DNA of 64,000 nucleotides. It comes from Jacaranda mimosifolia (taxonomy: Eukaryota > Streptophyta > Magnoliopsida > Lamiales > Bignoniaceae). Each line of letters opens with the position of its first letter. Within the stretch, counting starts at the first letter, position 1. The stretch covers positions 11,559,001 to 11,623,000 of the forward strand of contig CM032126.1 in assembly GCA_018894105.1 (NCBI GenBank), written 5' to 3'. Both the position numbers and the translations under genes were made by a program. Below the pieces are notes generated by a model that saw only the letters and a program-made list of their open reading frames with translations, searched no databases and was not told the DNA's origin. Shown here one piece after another: positions 61,876-64,000 of this stretch.

Positions 61876-62605
61876 TATAAATAATTATGAAGTTGCAATA
61901 TGCAATTCATAAATATATTGTAAAGCAATTCATTTAATGATCAATCACACAAGAAGATAGAGCATATCTTTTTATATACGTACATAAACATAATTTTGAC
62001 CCATATATATTTGTACATAACCTTTGTGCACAAATATCAGAAAGAATATTTTCCATTAATTTTCAATGAAATTAATAAATTAAATAATTGGGTCAAAAAA
62101 AAAATCTATTATCTTATGCTCGTTCTAGATGCATAATTTATTTTTTTGAATAACTTATGACATTCTACTATATGATATAAATATTATAATAATCATCACA
62201 AAATAGATTCTATTTTAGCCAAAAGATTTTCGCCGGAAATTTAATTTTTCAGGCTAAAACTTCAAAAAATTACATCTATCTCATTTTAAATCTGTTTCTG
62301 ATGAGTAATATACCATTTTGATCCTCTTTCAATGCTCTACAAGATAATCTAAACAACTTATAACAAAATAAAAATCTAGATTCGAAAATTTTAATTTAAG
62401 GATATGAATCTTAATTTTAGATTCAGTTTTTCTCTCAAACTACCTATCTATTTATCCCCAAAATTTAACCACATGAGACACATGCCAAGATTTACATATG
62501 GTGAAAAACTCATGCCAAAATTTTATGCTTTCAAAAATTATAAATTTTAAGCATAAAATAATTTTATGGAATTTGATCAAATCAATAGGCGAGAACAAGC
62601 CCTAT

Positions 62606-62619
62606 CAGCTCCAATACCA
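62606..62619 (-). other. Primer-binding site of the nested copia-like element
   Basis: TGGTATTGGAGCTG on the minus strand, directly inside the 62621 LTR, resembles the canonical TGGTATCAGAGC. Confidence 0.7.
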
Positions 62620-62620
62620 T

Positions 62621-63565
62621 TGTTGGAAATAATTGCACATAAACAATTATTTGATCTATATAGAATAAAACGAATGCTTCAGTGTTACCTTTTAATCAGT
62701 AAAAGTTTCACGAATATCATCCTTGATCAAGGCTCACTTACAAGCCTTTGACTGCACATAGACTCCAAGTTTCTTGATTCGATCATCTTTGAGTTAGACG
62801 TCTTTGGCATTTACCATTATGCATAGGGCCTCCCCTGGATGAAAAATTGAGAAAGAAGCATTTCCCCTGCCTCGGGGGAAAGGCCTTTGGCGCAACTAAC
62901 TCTTGTTTTTTCATCCCAAGGGGAGAAAAATATTGGGGGAGGGGGGCGACGGAGAGCACCGAAAGCCCTGGAACAGGCTTGAGGGGTTTGGAGGTGACCC
63001 CCCAAGCTTGCATAGTGACAGCATACCTAGGTGCTGGGTGGGATGGGGGTGGGGGGTGCTCTCCGGCACATGAAGGATTAACCCCTCCGCTGTCGCTTTC
63101 GGTGTTATTCTTGCTTCGCTTCATTTGAACAGAGAGAGGCTTTCTCAATCTCTACTCGCCTCGTAGGATTGCTACCAAAGCTTCCACAAACTTACACATC
63201 TTAAACCCTTGGAGACAATTTGGTGATACTCCAAGAAAGATTGAGAGAGAAGAACATATAAAGTATATGGAGAGAGTGAATATTCAAGTTGTGTGTTACA
63301 AACTCCTAAGAAGAGAGCCTATTTATAGGTGAGTCTTACAAGAGCTCAATCCAACTAGGAGTATCAAAGGAGATGTAGATAATGCCTATTCTACAAAATA
63401 TAGAGTTATCCTCCTAGATATGGATATGTATTATCAATCCACATCTTTTCAAAAGGAATAGTTCTAATTCAAGAAGAACTGTAATTCCTTCTAGATGTAG
63501 ATAAGATCCACTTAAATATGAATATCTATTGGGTCAAAAGTCCAAAACTGACCCAATCCTTAACA
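62621..63565 (-). repeat. 5' LTR of the nested copia-like element (with a foreign insert)
   Basis: On the minus strand it starts TGTTAAGGATTGGGTC and ends TTTCCAACA. It is collinear with 49981-50609 except for about 340 bp of unrelated GC-rich DNA. A TATA-like box lies near 63320-63330 on the minus strand. Confidence 0.85.
62800..63137. other. GC-rich insert of unknown origin in an LTR
   Basis: This block has no counterpart in the sister LTR, where about 30 other bases take its place. It is far richer in G and C than its surroundings (GGAGGGGGGCG, GGTGGGGGGTG). Neither inverted ends nor a target duplication are visible. Its composition would fit organellar, perhaps mitochondrial, DNA patched in at a double-strand break, but this is a guess. 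Confidence 0.5.
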
Positions 63566-63570
63566 ATTTT

Positions 63571-63710
63571 ATTTGTTGCTCACATGTACAGCTATTACTT
63601 ATATATCAATTTATATAACAATCATTAATACAATATATATATATCAATTTTCTTTTCGTGCTTGTGCTCTCGTTCTTCACTTTCTTTATGCATTTGTGAG
63701 TTTATCAACA
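63571..63710 (+). repeat. Right LTR of the outer copia element, second part
   Basis: It resumes TATTTGTTGCTCACATGTAC after the ATTTT duplication and ends TTTATCAACA, followed by GTGAC. Confidence 0.85.
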
Positions 63711-63715
63711 GTGAC

Positions 63716-64000
63716 AGTTAATTGAAAAAAAATGTAATAATAATCCTAGTTTCTCTCAACTTAGTCAATCATCTTACTTGTGTGGCAATGATGAGACTTC
63801 ATCTCATACTGAATTGAATCATTCCTCATTAGAAGATTGACATCAGGCCCACCTCAATACTAAGAATGTAGATTAGATTGCGAAAACTGAAGCTCCTTGG
63901 CGAGTACGAGTGGAGCAGACTAACAAGATTAATCATGAGATGGTGTAGCAGCGCAATATGCCCCCTCTCCTCGCTAGGTTGAAGCGGTTGTCCTACAAAT
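63716..64000. other. Unidentified sequence at the right edge
   Basis: The last 170 bases have an almost open plus-strand frame with TEAPWRVRVEQTNKINHEM and NMPPLLARLKRLSY. It looks protein-derived and may be part of another element or gene that continues beyond the window. Confidence 0.35.

Larger units (their letters stand above)
58569..62620. other. Internal DNA of the nested copia-like element, 5' side
   Basis: No recognisable gene. The longest frame (59741-60127, minus) has a Phe run and no domain. AT-rich stretches dominate from 61000 on. It ends with the minus-strand primer site at 62606-62619. Confidence 0.5.
49981..63565 (-). mobile_element. Nested copia-like LTR element, minus strand, without recognised coding
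   Basis: LTRs are 49981-50609 and 62621-63565. The target duplication is a perfect ATTTT (49976-49980 and 63566-63570). On the minus strand TGGTATTGGAGCTG next to the 62621 LTR matches the initiator tRNA-Met primer site with few changes, and GAGTGGAAGA next to the 50609 LTR is a purine tract, which fixes the orientation. The internal DNA (50610-52339 and 58569-62620) has many stops and no RT or integrase motif that I can find. Gag-like open stretches may exist on the minus strand around 59300-59690. It is either deeply decayed or a non-coding large derivative. Confidence 0.8.
48403..63710 (+). mobile_element. Ty1/copia element, internally deleted, right LTR split by a nested element
   Basis: The left LTR is 48403-48676 and the right LTR is 49877-49980 plus 63571-63710. 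Both begin TATCAGCA and end TTTATCAACA, and the flanks GAGAC/GTGAC match at four of five bases. A primer site for initiator tRNA-Met follows the left LTR. Only the end of RT and the RNase H remain. Native size is about 1.6 kb including a MITE, so most of gag-pol was lost before or after the nested insertions. Confidence 0.85.

Noticed and set aside
62783..63148. 121-codon minus-strand frame in the GC-rich insert
   Set aside because: GC-rich DNA has few stops by chance; no domain is seen and the frame runs across the insert boundary.

Overview
The window is nuclear DNA of a flowering plant, most likely a eudicot. It is strongly AT-rich, contains spliced genes with GT-AG introns, and is dominated by plant-specific transposable elements (Tat-type and Athila-type Ty3/gypsy, Ty1/copia, CACTA, Helitron, and hAT-like and Tourist-like MITEs). 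Only two host genes are visible, both on the minus strand. One is the 5' part of an unrecognised gene (266-2971, continuing off the left edge). The other is a complete eight-exon gene for a USP-domain plus kinase-domain protein of 650 residues (42590-46195) that splices in frame throughout.

Left side (1-9447): the unknown gene, a 211-bp tandem duplication behind its 5' end, AT-rich DNA, a small Ulp1-protease-like fragment, and a satellite-like array of about seven 450-bp units (5270-8410).

Centre (9448-39959): one stack of insertions. The outermost layer is a probable Helitron of about 3.1 kb on the minus strand. It was split by a 27.4-kb CACTA transposon (about 4.6 kb without its guests) with CACTACT termini and a decayed plant transposase gene. 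Two related Tat-lineage gypsy elements sit inside the CACTA. Element A (13052-23840) lies upstream of, or in an intron of, the transposase gene. Element B (24681-36639) splits the transposase coding region and has a perfect CAGAT duplication. Each LTR of element B was later hit by a different hAT-like MITE. Both gypsy elements carry gag, protease, RT, two RNase H domains, integrase, a 3' tandem-repeat block and a long antisense reading frame with its own TATA-like box. All of these coding regions are broken.

Between the stacks (39960-48402): AT-rich DNA, a higher-order AT-rich tandem repeat, the kinase gene, and its upstream region.

Right side (48403-63710): a second stack. An internally deleted copia element has its right LTR split by a 13.6-kb minus-strand copia-like element. 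That element contains a gag-protease-only Athila-type element (52340-58563). A Tourist-like MITE, a small Helitron candidate and a GC-rich insert of unknown origin are further layers. Target-site duplications, primer sites and polypurine tracts were read directly at most junctions, so the nesting order is well supported. Family names rest on motif recognition, not on searches. I see no CRISPR array, operon, tRNA or rRNA gene.
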